The translations under genes were made by a program, and so were the position numbers. Shown piece after piece: positions 22,483-36,300 of a stretch of 64,000 nt of DNA; positions within the stretch are counted from its first letter, which is position 1; each line of letters starts with the position of its first letter. Source of the DNA: Taiwanofungus camphoratus (Eukaryota; Basidiomycota; Agaricomycetes; Polyporales; Taiwanofungaceae). Below the pieces are notes generated by a model. The model searched no databases and was not told where the DNA came from. It saw only the letters and a list, made by a program, of their open reading frames with translations. The stretch covers positions 682,001 through 746,000 of the forward strand of contig CP021227.1 in assembly GCA_003999685.1 (NCBI GenBank). The letters run 5' to 3'.

Positions 22483-24248
22483 TGATGAGTCCCATAGCCT
22501 CCTGGGCCCCGAATCGCGATTTTAGGAGCTTTCTGATCCCCCAACCGACCACTCTAAGACTCTCCTACAGCCTACGACAGGAGGGATAGGTTCCTATAAT
22601 ATTCCTAATGCCCCCTCTCCTTCCTAAACCCTCCTAACACCCTACGAAGTCTTGCGAAGTCACACGAGGTGCTACGAGATTTCGAATGCTAGACGCGAAG
22701 TCCCTAACTCCTGCTAAGTCCACTATCGGACACTGCCGGCCCTCCCATACTGTTCCATTGGATCTAGGTCCTATCTACAACGTCACTCATCCCGGGCTTA
22801 GCTAAGAAGTCTTAGCTAAGTCTCTCCTAGCTCTTGTGATTGCAGCTCCCTCCGATAGGCTCCGAAACGGTCCGAAGTTCCGGAAATTGGACTTAGGAAG
22901 CCTTGTGCACCCCCATGGGTCTCGATCCTATGCCATAAGGTCATCCTAGGGCGTACCCATATGACCCTCCACCCAGTTAGGACACCTCCTGCCCCGATTA
23001 GGCCAAGTCCCGCTGCTAAGAACTTCGTGCGCTCTTAGCCCGCTAAGATAGGTGATCACGGCGCATGGCTGCTCTCGGATAGTCATCCCGCCCTCGTGAA
23101 TGAAGTTGGTCACCTTTCTACCGTTCGTAGTTCCCCTGTTTCAGTTCCTAATTAGTTCCTATCCCCCTCGTGTTCACTTCGGAGTCCATGCGTTTTAGTA
23201 CACATTTCGGACTCGTAAGGATCACTTCGCGCAAGATTAGTTCACCTCACGCTCCCCTATTTAGTCAGAGGTAGTTTACTATGTACGAGAGAGACCCCTC
23301 AGTATACGCTTCTCTCTTTGGAATACCAGTTCCCCTGTAGCTCCGATCTCAGGAAAGCGCCGCGAGTACAACCTTAGGAACGGTCCTAAGGTCCCTAAGT
23401 CTCCACCCCAGCTCCGTTTCAGTACCTTTGAACTACGTCTACGCTCACGATATATCTACGAACTACGTCTACGCTTCCCGAACTACGCACTACGATCTAC
23501 GAAGTCGCCGTGACTTCGTGCCCTTCAGCACCTCTTATAGCACCTATCCGGTGGGCCTCCGCCTTAGTTATACCCTTAGGCTCACGTTGCGTCATCCCTA
23601 CGTCCTACGAATAACCCTACGACTCCCCCATAGCCTTCATTACAGGCTATAGTACATCTCTCTACGCCCTCGAACTCTCCGACCCACACCTCGACGTCAT
23701 CAAACACTTCAGAGCTTCCAGCAACCTCGTTCCCTCATTCCTATTCCAAGTATTAGCTCTTCGAACCATCCGACCTCTCCTACAAGTCTCCTACGCCAGC
23801 CAAACCTCGCCCACCTTGCTCTAACAAACCTCTAAGCCTTACACCCTTTAGCTAACTCTAGCTAAAAGGACTTCGCAGCAGTCTCGTACCCTCTGCCGCT
23901 TAGTAGAAATTATAGTCCATTGGCTTATTGCTCCCTAATTCTATACAGCCTACAAAGTCAGCTCGCGCGCTTTAGCTAAAACTTCGAAGGACTTCGCAGA
24001 ATCTCGAAGGACTTCGCGTACTTCGGAGGGCCTCGCAAGGCCTTAAGGATAGTCTAGCACTTAGGAACAAGATCCTGTTGTGCAGGACCCTTGACCCCTT
24101 ACTCCCCTACTTACAAAAACAAGACATACAGGTTTCCCGGTATCATATAGGTTGTAGCTCCTACCCTCACACCCTCACAGTTATCACACTACCCCACAGC
24201 CACGTTGCGGAGCACTCCCTAGGTACCAGGGTCCCCTAGGTCGTATCA
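22483..24248 (+). repeat. LTR of a Ty3/gypsy element, plus orientation
   Basis: Runs from TGATGAGTCC to CGTATCA, so it has TG...CA ends with TGAT/ATCA inverted termini, about 1766 bp. Its right 1207 bp (23042-24248) is the reverse complement of 62794-64000 with no net length difference. It is non-coding and rich in short words such as CTACGAAGT and TTCGAAG. No gag or pol follows its 3' end; the neighbouring sequence is a non-LTR element cut mid-frame. Left edge inferred from the TG and the intron-like flank; right edge certain. Confidence 0.85.
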
Positions 24249-27200
24249 CCGGTCGACCTGGATGTGGATGGGGACCAACCCACCCAATATCTCCATCGCC
24301 CCGATCGGTGTGGTCTTGAAGCAGCCGGTGATCCACCTTGCTGCTCTCGACTGGGCGGTCTGCAGTTCTTTTGCAGCCCATTTGAGGCCCTTCCACTGTG
24401 GATTCCACCACAATTGAGCGCCGTATAGCATCAACGGAACGACGTGTGCTATATAGAGCCGCCGTTTGTTGATGGGATGGAATCCGCGTGCCGAATTACC
24501 GAGCATGCGAAGTGCATTGCACGTGCTGGCCGCCTTATTAGCGTAGAACCGCACGTGTGCATGGAAGCTAAGCTTGGGGTCTAAAAAGAATCCAAGATAG
24601 CGCATCGTGTCCTTTGCTCGCAAAGTGACATCATGTCCATCGGTTCGGATGGTTAGATCCAGACCAAGGGGTCGGGAAGTCGAATACCCCTTCTGACGCT
24701 TCCAGAAGTGCATCAACTCCAGCTTGTCTCCTTCGATGCCTAAACCTAAACGGTTCAGATCACCGACAAGATCATGGAAGACATCCGCCAAAATGGTGTT
24801 GTTCTTCAAAACAAGGGCTTGCAGGCTATCATCAACAGCCTTTGGCGAAGCCGCCATGATGAGACCGTCGTCCACATAGAACTGGGTCCCGGTGCGGCCC
24901 GGTTGTACCAAATGGACTGGCACCCACTTGTGTATGACCGGTGCAATATAAACCCCAGATAGAATCAGGGATAAACTCGCTCCTTGACCAACTCCGACAT
25001 CAAAGTCAGATGGATCGGTCAAGGTACCATTAAACATGAATCGGGTTTTCTGCCCGATCAAGTAATTTGCCATGAAATTACAGAGCTTGCTATTGAAGCC
25101 CTGCTTTCGCATGATTCCTACCAACGCATCATGATTGATGGATGGGTAGAACTGTGATACATCGAGCAGCAGCACCGATGGGATAAGGTTGCGCGCCCAT
25201 GCCTCTTTGACATTGTGCACTAATTGAATGCCAGCGTCAGTGGTGCTATGCTGCATAGCTCCGCCAAACTGGCATGGGTGTAGGATTCCCCACTTCTGGG
25301 CATCCCACTGCATTCTTTTGGCAATGATCTTTTCGAACAGTTTGCCAAAACAATTCAGCAAGCAGATAGGCCTGTAGGCCTTCGCTAGCGTATAGTCCGG
25401 TTTGTTCGGTTTGGGTAAAACCACCGTAACAGACCGCTTGAAAATGCTCGGATATACCTCGAAGTCGAGGCAAGCGTTATAGTACGTGCACAGCCATTGC
25501 CGCACGTGTATACCGAGATCGGTCTCGATGCCCTCCTCAGAGCGCTCGATCCGATCCACCATCCATTTGATCCACATTCAGTTCACGTGATCGGGACCGG
25601 GTGCAAATGTATTGCTAGTGAATTTGAGATTCTCGCGAATCTCAAACTCACTAATATCTGGTAGAGTCAATTCCTCCCTTTGGGGAATTTCATCCACAAA
25701 TGACAGATCCACCGGCCGTGGGTTGGCAGGCGTGAACTGAGCTTGGAATGCACGGCTGAGGTCAGTCGCACTTTGGACTGGTGCACCGTCAGCTTGTTGC
25801 AGCTGAATAGTGGCCTCTTGTCGTCTCGGCTTTGTCCATGCAACAAAGTCCGAGATCAATTGGGGATTGGATTCATCCATGATCCGATCAAAGTGTGCGC
25901 GCTTCGCCCGCTTCGTGACAAGGCGAAGTGTTGCACGTTGTTTATGCCGTTCAGACCGAAGTTCGGCAGCAACATCATATGCGTCTGCAGTGGCCTGAGT
26001 GCCAGGTCCCAACTGATGACGTATGTAGCGATACTGCCCAGACACCGCACTAAGGCGGTGCTGGGTGTTCGCCAGCTTAGTGGCCGCACGGGAGCATGCA
26101 GCATCCCACCACAACTTTGAACGTTTGGATGGTCGTTTTACTGCTGAAAACTCCATCCATAGTCGTTGGAGGTCTCGCTCGAGGCGATCCCCCATTCTTT
26201 CAACGCCTTGGGCGCTGCTGAAGTGTGTAGGGTAATCGGCGAACAATTTCGCCGTTGCCATCACAAATTGTTGGGCCGCGTCGCCGGTACGAGGAATACC
26301 CCGCACCGGTTCTGGCTCAACCTCAATCGGCATCTCCCACCACAGGACCGCGTGGTCGCTGTTGTGGCGGTGTGACATGAGTACATGAAGGTCTTGGCCT
26401 TCATAGTACACTGGGTCAATCCACACCAAGTCAATGACTCCAGGCGTGAGAGCAATATTGTGGGAACGCCAAGTGACTGGACCGTCCTGGGCGTTCATCA
26501 AGACCATATCGAGTTCGGCCTGGGCCAACTCAATGAGGCGATTGAAATCGGCGTAGTGCGGAGGCCACATCCGAGATCCCGCAGCTCATGCATCCCACAA
26601 TGGGTGGCGGAGATTGAAATCCCCGCACATACACGCAATGGGTGGAAGCGCGTGTACACGTGTTTCCAAATATCTAACAGCATCAAAAGTGGTGCTGTCA
26701 TTGTACACGTTCAGGACATTAAAGTCCCCGGACGGAAGCTTGAGCGCTACCAAAAGGCAATCCTTATGGGAGACGCTGTGGGTGACAACTTGCGGAGAGG
26801 CCGAAGCCCACCGCTTGTTGACATATACTGCAACCCGGGAATCTTTCGATGCCCCAAGGCACTTGAACGAAGCATGGGCAGACGTATTCTCATACGCCTC
26901 CCTGTCCTGTGACTTAGCAGAGGCCACATCCTTGATGCGGCCCCAGAATATCTCTTGGACGCAGATAATATCGGTGTCTCTATGTCTCTCGAGTAGAATG
27001 CTCGTATTCTCCGCAGATTTCTGAACATTCGCACTTATGCATGTGAGTGCGGGCCTCATAGGCTCGTCTCTCAGATTGTCGCCGTCAACCGTTGGGCTGG
27101 GCATACGGGAGGGGTCCGCTTCCACCACCATGGGGGAATCGGGCCGTTCATTATGTTGTGAGGCCGGCGGAATTCCAAACGGTGGGGCCGAAGCACCGTC

Positions 27201-27737
27201 AGAAGAATCCAGTTCACACGGTTGTCCATTACTCCCATAACGGGTTGATGGTATTGAACCCAATCCGGTGTGCCATGCACTACCTTCATGGGCAAAGGGC
27301 ATGGATTCAGCAAGGCTGCTTCCAGCACTAATGTGGTCGTTGCCCCCTCCCCCAGAGGGGATTGAGCAGCTTCCGCATCTTTGTGAATTGTCTGACACTA
27401 TGTCCATCGATTCAAAGAGAGGACCTCTCTCTCGAGAGGAACTCGAAGTGGAACTCTCCCCATGATATGGTGAGTTCATAGTTGTGTCCAATGGACGAGA
27501 TCTCAGATGATCCGAGTCAGCTTGAGTGCGATGAGCAGGGCAGCCGCCATGCACCGACATCGCACTCGACGAGGTGGGTGCACCATCAGTCCTAAGACCA
27601 ACAGCGGCTATAGGGGCACCAGTATGGGGGGAATTGGGAAGGAAACAATGAGATTTAGACATGCTGGGCACGGGCGCTAAATCGAGATGGTGGTGGTACT
27701 GGTTCAAGAAGCGGCGAAAAACTGCGCCACTTATCAC
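24249..27737 (-). mobile_element. Non-LTR (LINE-type) retrotransposon, 3'-truncated and decayed
   Basis: One minus-strand frame runs from about 27737 to 24249 and is interrupted by TGA at about 26586 and at about 25578. Domains in order: a Ser/Pro-rich N-terminus; an AP-like endonuclease (ISANVQKS near 27030, ICVQEIFWGRIKD, CMCGDFNLRHPLWD near 26600); a basic linker; a reverse transcriptase with KAYRPICLLNCFGKLFEKII, VGQGASLSLILSG and an intact YVDD; then the thumb region up to GGLVPIHIQVDR. There the frame meets the LTR: the first three LTR bases are the TGA that ends it. The C-terminal part and 3' end are absent from this flank. First ATG in the open frame is near 27662. Not active as it stands. 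Confidence 0.88.
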
Positions 27738-27960
27738 TCTGTAGTCTGCACTCTACTTACCGTAGCCGCTGGCAGCCTTCGGTATTGACAGCGTCGCCAT
27801 CTGTTCCTGTCGACCGCACTGTTCCAAGCACACGATAGTGAAACACAATCACGGGATGCAGCACTGAATCAAGCAAAGATACCGGCGTTATATCCACGCG
27901 TCGAAGACGAAATCATCCAAGAGAGGACAGAGTGTAATAGACTCGGAGCACGGAGCGAAA

Positions 27961-30828
27961 ATGCCACCTCCAAGAAATTGGTCCTACCCACCCACTCGAC
28001 GCGAGATCACACTCCTGCTATTCTCTTTGACAGTGTTTGTCCTGTCGTACAATCTTGAGACATCGTTGCAATTAGTTGGAGTTCACCCCACAAGGCTGAG
28101 CTCCTCGTATTTGTCCACTATCGGTATGTCCATGTCATGTCCTTCCGTTTCCTCACAGCGAGCATATATAGTTTATTGCGTCTTTCCGCGTAATAAATGA
28201 ATGTCATGTGCTCTCGACCAACCAAACAGCGTTGTACTTTCGATGCCTTTTGGTTGGTCAACGGTTGACTTCGACGATGTGGTGTTCGCGCTGGAAGTGA
28301 GCATCGATGTGTTTCCACACGTGCTCCATCCTGGACGCCTGTGATACCGCAATCGTTCAGGAGGATGCTAATGGCATACATGCTTTTCTCATCGCAGAAG
28401 ACAGGGGGGCTGGTTACTTGTCTTTGGCTCAAATGCTTGTTGTAATCGACTGCTCGTGTAACATGAAGTGTACACTACTCGCGGCCTCACTAGCATGTCT
28501 CCTCATGAAGCTCGTTATTCTTACCAAGAATCGGATGTGTCCAGGGCTCGTGCATAGTACACGAATGTCCAACCTTGGACGGCATAAGGCGTTTTATTTG
28601 AACCCCTAAAACTCTTCTTTGTTTCCCTATCTTGTTTCCAAGTTCTAAAAGTCATGAGATACGGGTACTAATGCATCATCTGTAATGACGGGTGAAATAG
28701 GTATTGGCACGCCAGACCCCGGCCTTGATCCTGACGGACGCAGGCCAAAAGAATGGCGGGATGAGTTGGAAGATGTGATCTTCGGCGAGTGGCAATGGGA
28801 GGTAGGAAAAGTCTCAGGAGTTGAGCGCGAGCAGGTCGGCGTAGGAATCGGCAATGCTGCCATATACAGCGTTGGTTACAGCAAAACAGTAGGAAGAAGT
28901 GCAGGAAGAGAAGATAGAGGGATAGGCCTGACGACTGGCGCCACAGTGCAGCAGCAATTCTTACGGTGGAGGAGCGAGGTGCCTACAGCGAAGGTGGTTG
29001 CGCATGTTCCGGGTGCGTACTCACTGCTGACTATCATTGATCTCATTATTGCTGCCCTTGATTCTGATCCGAGCCGTCAGGTTATACGATTCTTGACAAT
29101 GTTCTTGTTGCAAATGGGACATTGTTCTTGGTTACTGACGACGCTTCTTCGTTGCCCTCTGCTGATGCTATGGCTTCCTCTGCTCTAAACTTGGAGCTTC
29201 CCCCTCGTCAGCAAGATTTACAAGTCTTGAACCGGGAAGAAGCAAGGGTGCAGTTGGGTGCATTTGGCGGAAGGTGTGTAGCTCAACCTCAAATTGAGTG
29301 TGACACTATCTTTCACAGTAATGGTCACTCATAATCTGGTTATTGTAGGATCTTTGGTACTACTTGGCTCTCAACCGACCCTGCCAGGTCGCAAGACCCC
29401 TACACGCTCTTCTCTTTGTTCCGGACGCACAGCACCTTGGCTAGTGCATCGTCGTCTGGCTTTCACAGCATACCGTCTGGAAGCCAGGTTGGGTCGGTCA
29501 GCGGCATTCCGGCTCCGTTGAGACTGATATTCCCACACGTGCCCACATTTTCAAGCCCTCATATACCTCCAAGCGACGGGGATCCAAAGGCACATCCACC
29601 ACCAAGAGTTCGGTCATATAATGGCAGGTCTCGTCTTATCCAACTTACAACGTTCCGAAAGGAGATACTGATGTGCGGAATTGCTCTTGTAGGCATACAT
29701 CCCCTTCTTTCCAAGGCTGTGCTACCGACGGTTGGTGTTTGGTATTCAGAAGATTGGCAGGACCTTGCAGATATGAGCGTTCCCTGGCTGTTCGATCGGG
29801 TCGTTATAGCAGATCGTGGAGCAGCTGACAGAGGAAGAGAGCGCTGGAGCGCAGGTTGGTCTCCACCTGGAAAGCCAGCTGGAATCGGAGCTGGTGCAGA
29901 GTTCAAAAAAAGAGCCGAAGGAGACGAAGGGATGCCATCATGGGCTGCGCCGTTTGTGGGACTGGAAGCACGGAACAATTGGTGGACTCCGATGCGTGCT
30001 GCTCTCCTGCGTTACCTCAAGATTACAGAATCGCAAGCAAGACCATCGAATACACGCTTCAAATGGGGCAGAAAGTCAAAGTCTAGTTTCAAAAAGCCAG
30101 TCATAACGTATATATCAATGCAGTCAGAGCCACTGGGCGCTGGACCGCGATTATGGGATGAGGATCATGACGCTTTGGTAGCGGGTCTCAGAGGGTTGGA
30201 AAGAGAGGGTCTGGTGAGTGAAATGCATATCGTGAGAGGGAATGGAAGCCTAGACGTGCACGCATGGGAATGGGAGGAGAGAATGAAGGCTATCGCGAGG
30301 TCGGACGTGAGTAATCAGACTATAATAGCATCGGTTTCCCGCTGATGGTCTTACGCTTACCGTCACCGCCGTCTATTCTCGTTTGGTCTCATAGATTGTA
30401 CTTGGTCCCTATGGCTTCCACCTCTCCGATAGCATCTTCATGGCGCCGCCGACTTCGCTTCAGCAGGATGTGACCCCTACGCCCGAGCATAATGAGAAGC
30501 AGCCGCAAGGACCACTGGTCATTGAGTTCTTCCCTCCAGGTACATTTGTACCTGATCAGGAGTTTGCGGTTCGTTCGTTAGGGTGCAGGTACATGGCTTG
30601 GTGGAATGATAGGTTAGTCTATCACTTCTCTACGTGCTCTCTCGAATATGGTATCATTGAACTGATGCCACAATCGTGTCTCGCGTCCTTTCGGACAGGA
30701 AATTCTCCGATAGTTCTCTTCCGCCGGTTGTGCGACCGAATGCTAGCCAAGGACAGCGGTTGTCATTAGACGTCGGCGCCGTTATACAGGCCATACGAGA
30801 AGACATCTCGAGAGGAGCTCTTACCTGA
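27961..30828 (+). CDS. Putative GT61-type (DUF563-like) glycosyltransferase, type II membrane protein
   Basis: Six exons: 27961-28123, 28659-29012, 29081-29273, 29349-30306, 30395-30612, 30699-30828; 672 codons (671 aa), phases consistent. A short basic N-terminus is followed by one membrane anchor (ITLLLFSLTVFVLSYNL), giving a lumenal catalytic domain in the secretory pathway. Family-like segments: NVLVANGTLFLVTDD, GGRIFGTTWLSTDP, LFDRVVIADRGAADRGR, MHIVRGNGSLDVHAWEWEER, and IVLGPYGFHLSDSIFMAPP with LVIEFFPPGTF and RYMAWWNDR near the end. Probable role: addition of a sugar to glycoproteins or cell-wall glycans; donor and acceptor unknown. Intron 1 is 535 bp, far longer than the others. The open frame of the LINE element starts only about 220 bp upstream, so the native promoter may be altered. 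Confidence 0.7.
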
Positions 30829-33386
30829 CGTCAGGTCTTAGGGTGATCTCAATTGCTCCTGCATGAGCCATAGCGATGTACGCATGGTGAGATCACATGT
30901 AGGTGACACTGCGCCGTTATTACATGCATCACCATGGCCTACCTCCTGAGTATAGCTTCGAGTGAGTCGTGCATGGGTCGGACTGGTCAAGTACACTAGC
31001 TTCTTGTGAATGATTCCTCCCACTGCTTAATTTATCCCGAGACTGGATTTAAGCATGAAATCACAATAGCTGTCTGAACTCGTATATCTTCGCAGATACC
31101 TAAGATATTCTCGTCATACCCTTCTTGCAACGCTGCGAGGGAGAGCTCACGCCCCTCACCAAATACCTAAGTATGGCCTTAAGATTTGAGCGACGCTAGC
31201 ATGAAGAACCAGTGCACATTTTATGACATATCAATCAAGCATTGCTGCTCACGTCAGTGGGCATGGTCAGAGGTCTCTGATATTCGGTATTCCACCATGA
31301 GTCGTTGAAGGGGATATCTTCAGAAGCGAGCATGACGTGACACAAGTCATACAATGCACACAAGCTAGATCCAACGTTTGAGAGATAGATGACATACAAC
31401 GAGTTGAGCATATCTCTCGGGGAACAAATCACCTTGCACAAAACGCAGTCTAGTAACATCAGTATAGTCGGCACGGTCCCGACACGAGTTCCAAAAATGG
31501 GAAATATCTATAACCGACCTTTATTATAAAATCAAATAACGGCCGTAGAGCTGTATTGCATTCGTGGTCGAGACTAGACTTGTGTTATACTTGATAAGGG
31601 TGACTACAGACAGCGAACCCAACAGTTCGATTCATGACAAGTCAGCAACTGCACTTTTGCGCCGTCAAAGTGCTGAGGATTACCAGAGAGGCACTTAATA
31701 GGTGACGGGTTGGTTGAAAATTCACCGGCACCGGCCAGGTTAGAGTAGATCGGCAGAACTTACCGAGCCCGAGTACTAATGTTGACATATTCGCAATAGT
31801 TGCTCGAAGACGTTTCTCCCACTGGTGCTGTTGAAAAAGTTCCTAGCCTGACTTGCCAATGTAACATGCGAGGGACTTGTAAAACGTGATAAAGTCAAAG
31901 GCTTCTCACTCACCTGTCTATCAATGGCTGACGAAAGGCATCCATATCGTTCACACGGACGCAACGTCGCTAGTCATATCAGTGCGCGGGGTACCTCGTT
32001 TGGTCCCTACGTCAGTTTGTTCCCGAACATTTCCTGCGAGATATGAGTCATCGTTCGGCTGTATTTTCACGGCGAGAAATTGGGCATGGTTCGTGGAACG
32101 ATAAGTCGTAGCAGCTGCTATTCTGAATGTTCTGTAGGCGATTATCTTACATGCATCGTTGGTCCCGATTTGGACTGTGTCCGATATATACTCACTTGCC
32201 TGAGGGCAAAAAGGACTGTGAGTAACTTGAGACTGGGTGTAAAGCGCGCGCTAGCACGCGTAAGATAATCTTTGGTCATTCCGCCAAATTTTGTCTGATC
32301 GATCGGTGCGTAAGTATCCTTCCTAATCCTAGGCTTGGACTAGCTTATCTTGGTTCTCTCTATATTCTTCAATTCCCAAGGACCGTGCGCTGACTGCTCA
32401 AGGGAGCGCCTCGATTTGATCATTGATATGCATATCAGACAGATTGAACCTGCGTCGCCTGGTGAATGTCGTTAAAAGTCCTAGCACTGACGGGCGCCCC
32501 TGGACCCTGACCGAAGTCTGCGAACTTGACTATGTTCGACTGCATATTACGACCTACATCTGACATTGCCGTCTGTAAGTCATCTAGAATCTGATCAACA
32601 CCAGGCCAGGATGTCGCAGAGCAAAGTTAGAATTGAACGATCTTGTGCGCTGATTGTTAAAGGATGTCACGCAATTCAGTACCTCAGGTACAGTCCAGCC
32701 CAATGCCTAGTAGGGCTTGTGGTGAAAAAGCGAAATGAAGCAGAGTTAGTGCCTTTATTCAGATGTTAACGTCCAGTGGTGAACGGCGAGCAAAGTTCGA
32801 GGTACCGAACATCGAATACCTAACGTGGATCCGTCAACGCGTGGTCCCCTGAAAGCCATGAGACCTGTACGTGTGCCCACGCGCTCACGTGCACTTGGCG
32901 ATAGAACGGTCGATTACAACCACCGTCATGTTTTCTGGATACTGATTTAATCTCTTCGTCCATTTCGAATACGTTTACACCACTGCTTGTGTCTTTATAA
33001 GTCTTCGCTGCGATGATCATTTACGAATAAGTACTCCGTTATTTTGACCAAACTGTTGCTGCTCAGGTAGTATACACGAAGTTGTTTATGTCCTGTCTAA
33101 AGTTTTGCCAACTTCTGATAAGCGTTCACAGCACTTGTTATTGCGAACATTATTGTTCTATACGCGATCATATCACGAATTGACTAGCGGAGCCCAGAAA
33201 CCTGCTTATATGGCTCATGCGCTCTTCGTGCATAAGTATAGTATGTCCAATGCGGGATCATCGTGCCGTGTCCCACACGGTCTTTTGTGATACGGAACTC
33301 GAAACTCGGTCAAGAAGCTGACATCAGTTATAAGCATAAGCCCTCTGCCTATCAATACCCCAGGGTTTTCCCCTCTTCCATTCACT
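30829..33386. other. Intergenic, no supported gene
   Basis: Only short frames (under about 80 codons) on both strands and none recognisable. It includes the 3' flank of the glycosyltransferase and the 5' flank of the decayed oligopeptide transporter. No repeat was noticed. Confidence 0.4.
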
Positions 33387-36300
33387 ATGGCCGATGTCGT
33401 TCAGTTGGCTCTGCTGATAAGAAACTTGGCAATGCAGACTTGAACGATGATCAAGAGCTGAAAGCCATCGAAATCTTACAGGAAAGGTTCGCCAATGATG
33501 AGGCCACTGAAGACGAATATCGTGTGGAAGAAGCTTATGAAGTGGCGACCAAGGCAGGTTATTCTTCTGATCTACAACGAACCTCCATCGCTGCATCCGA
33601 TTGAATCCATATATAGGTGTTGTCGACTAAGGATGATCCGGAGCTTCAGGCTGTTAGTCTGCGGTCTGTCTTTCTCGGACTTGGTTTCTCGGCGTTCGGA
33701 GCGTCAGTGCTGAGTTCTCCTCTTCTGAGTTTCTAACTTGTACGCGCAGTGTCCTTGCGCAGATATATTACTTCAAGCCTCAGACTTTGAGTGTCTCCGT
33801 GCTGCTCTTGCTCATCCTATCATACTGGTTCGGAAATGGCCTGCACATGATCTTTCCATGGAAGGGCATCTTCAAGTGGATCAACCCTGGTCCATTTAAC
33901 AGTCTGTTATTGTCTGTTCTTGATCAGTATCCTGACGGCCTGACTCCCCGACTAGTCAAAGAACACGTGGCTATCATTATCATGTCCTCGGCTGTCTCCA
34001 CCTCGGCCGCTGCAATACAAGCGATATCTGTCCAGGAACGTAAGTAATGTGCCTTCGTGAATCATGATCATCCCATTAAGCGATGGCTGTGGTCAGTCTA
34101 CTACAACAATAACCTGGTATATTTTCCCACTTTGTGCAATGTATCTGCATTTATCTCGTACTTTGTGGATATGTAGAATCCTGGGATTGCGATCTTTACA
34201 CTGATCGAATCACAATTGATTGGCTACGGTTTGCGGGTATCCTACAGGATGTTCTCGTGAAACCGACCAAATGTTTCTGGCCTGCTAACAGTATGCCATT
34301 CAGAATAGCATCTTGGCATAATATTGATGACAACTTGTATAGTCTACATCGCCAATCTATTTCAGGCCCTGCATTATGATAGGCAGATGACCTCGAAGCG
34401 AGTGCGCCTATTTTGGACGGTTTTTGCCGTCCTGTTCTGCTGGGAAATTGTTTCCTGAATGCGAGTGCGTTTTCCGAGCATATGCAATCATATCGTACCT
34501 TCCTGTCTGTCACTCACATCCCATTTTACATACTACTTTCGTGGACACACAGTGATCTTTCCAGTCCTCACTGGTGTTTCCAATTTCTGTCTGGCCGACA
34601 ACAATAGTTCTGTGGTGAGGAACGTCTTCGGCGGTGCTGACAACAATGAAGGCATGGGCTTGCTCGCGTGGTGCTTTGATTGGAATTACACCACGAGCAA
34701 TTGTGTCTGGATACCAACCTGGTACCAGATCAACATGGACATCGGGATTTGTCTCACCTACATCTTCATGTCCGCCGTATACTGGGGCAATCTATGGCAG
34801 GCGAAGCAATTCCCTTTCATGAGCCAAGCCATATTTGTGGGTGGCGTCCAGCCCATTATGCAAACCCTAGTCTCAGCTCAATAATAATACACAGGCCGAG
34901 GATGGGACAGAATACAACCAGACTGCGCTCTTGACAAATGGAAGGTTTGATCCTGAGAACTGAGAGTGCGTTCGAGCGTAGTCTAGCGATGCTAGTAATG
35001 GACTGATTTTGATGCTCGCACAGCCGGCATACTTCTCTGCCACCAACGCGCTTGCACTGATCACGACGAACCTGTCGCTCGGCGCTCTCGTTACGCACGT
35101 CGGTCTCTGGCACTGGCAAGATCTCAAGCCGTTCGTCATGTCCCTCAATCCGTGGAACAAGTCGCCCTATTTGGTCCAAGATGCGGTAAGCCATCCGTGT
35201 CACGCTCACCACCACACTTTCGACTCCCCCTGTGCAGCACTGGGAGAAGATGAAGGTATACAAGCAGATCCCAAAGTGGTGGTACATTGTTGTACTTTTG
35301 GGCGCGTACGGCATCGCGCAAGTGAGTGCGTATACAATATGATTCAGCCACAACAACTGACCCCGTCACCGACAGCGAACTATACGGGCAAGTCCAGCCT
35401 ACCCTGGTGGGCGCTCACGGTTATTTTGATGATCGGGTTTTTCTTCTGCTCATTGTACGCGACACCGGTCGCTACGATCGGCTTTACTGGGAATGCCATT
35501 GGCTTCTTCGAGATGATCACAGGTGCGTGCGTGCGGCTGCGTGGCAGAATTAACGGTGATACGAAGTCTTGTCCCGTAGCGTACCTCGTCCCCGGGAATC
35601 CCGTGGCAAATATGTACGGCGCGCTGTACGGGGGCTAGCCGATGTCGCAGGGCATTGCGTTCCTGCGAGACTTGAAGCTCGGCCAGTATGTCAAGCTTGC
35701 ACCCCGCGTCACGTTCTGCATGCAGTTGACAGGTGGGTCCGGCGGCCTGCCTTGTTCGTCGTATAATCCCGCTGGACCATGCTGCTAGGCACCATTGTCG
35801 GCGCTCTCCTTAACTGTAGGTCCTTCGGTTGTGCTGCGCACCACAGTCAGAGCTAGAGCGTTGTTGCAGACGTCATGATGTTGTCAATCATCGATGCTCA
35901 ACGACCAGGTGCGTCTCTTGTGGCAAACTCAAGCAAGAGGAGGACTGACAGACATGGTGAACATAGCATTGCTAAGCATCTCAGGGACCCGGTGAGCCTG
36001 GTGCATTCATATTGGTTCACCGCACTGACTTTGGCGCCAGTCTATGGTCCGGCCAGAACGCCCAGTCATACAGCGGACGCCATTGCATGGGGTGCGCTGG
36101 GCCGCACATGTTCAGCCTGCACGCGACGTATCATATGGTGCCCGTCTCACTCGCAATTGGGTTCTTCCTCCCGCTCCCACTCTACCTCCTCGTGAGTCCG
36201 CGCACGCACGCTCACCGCGGAACACCACTCTGAGCCGCGCGGGCACAGCACCGCCTCTGGCCCAAGGCCGGCTTCCAGAACTTCAACGCATGCATCATCA

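Noticed and set aside
22483-24248. The left LTR as a simple solo LTR inserted in the LINE
   Set aside because: The five bases on its two sides differ (GGAGG and CCGGT) and the LINE does not continue on its left; the inversion model explains both flanks.
25743-27465. Plus-strand open frames opposite the LINE
   Set aside because: Shadows of the reverse-transcriptase and endonuclease frame.
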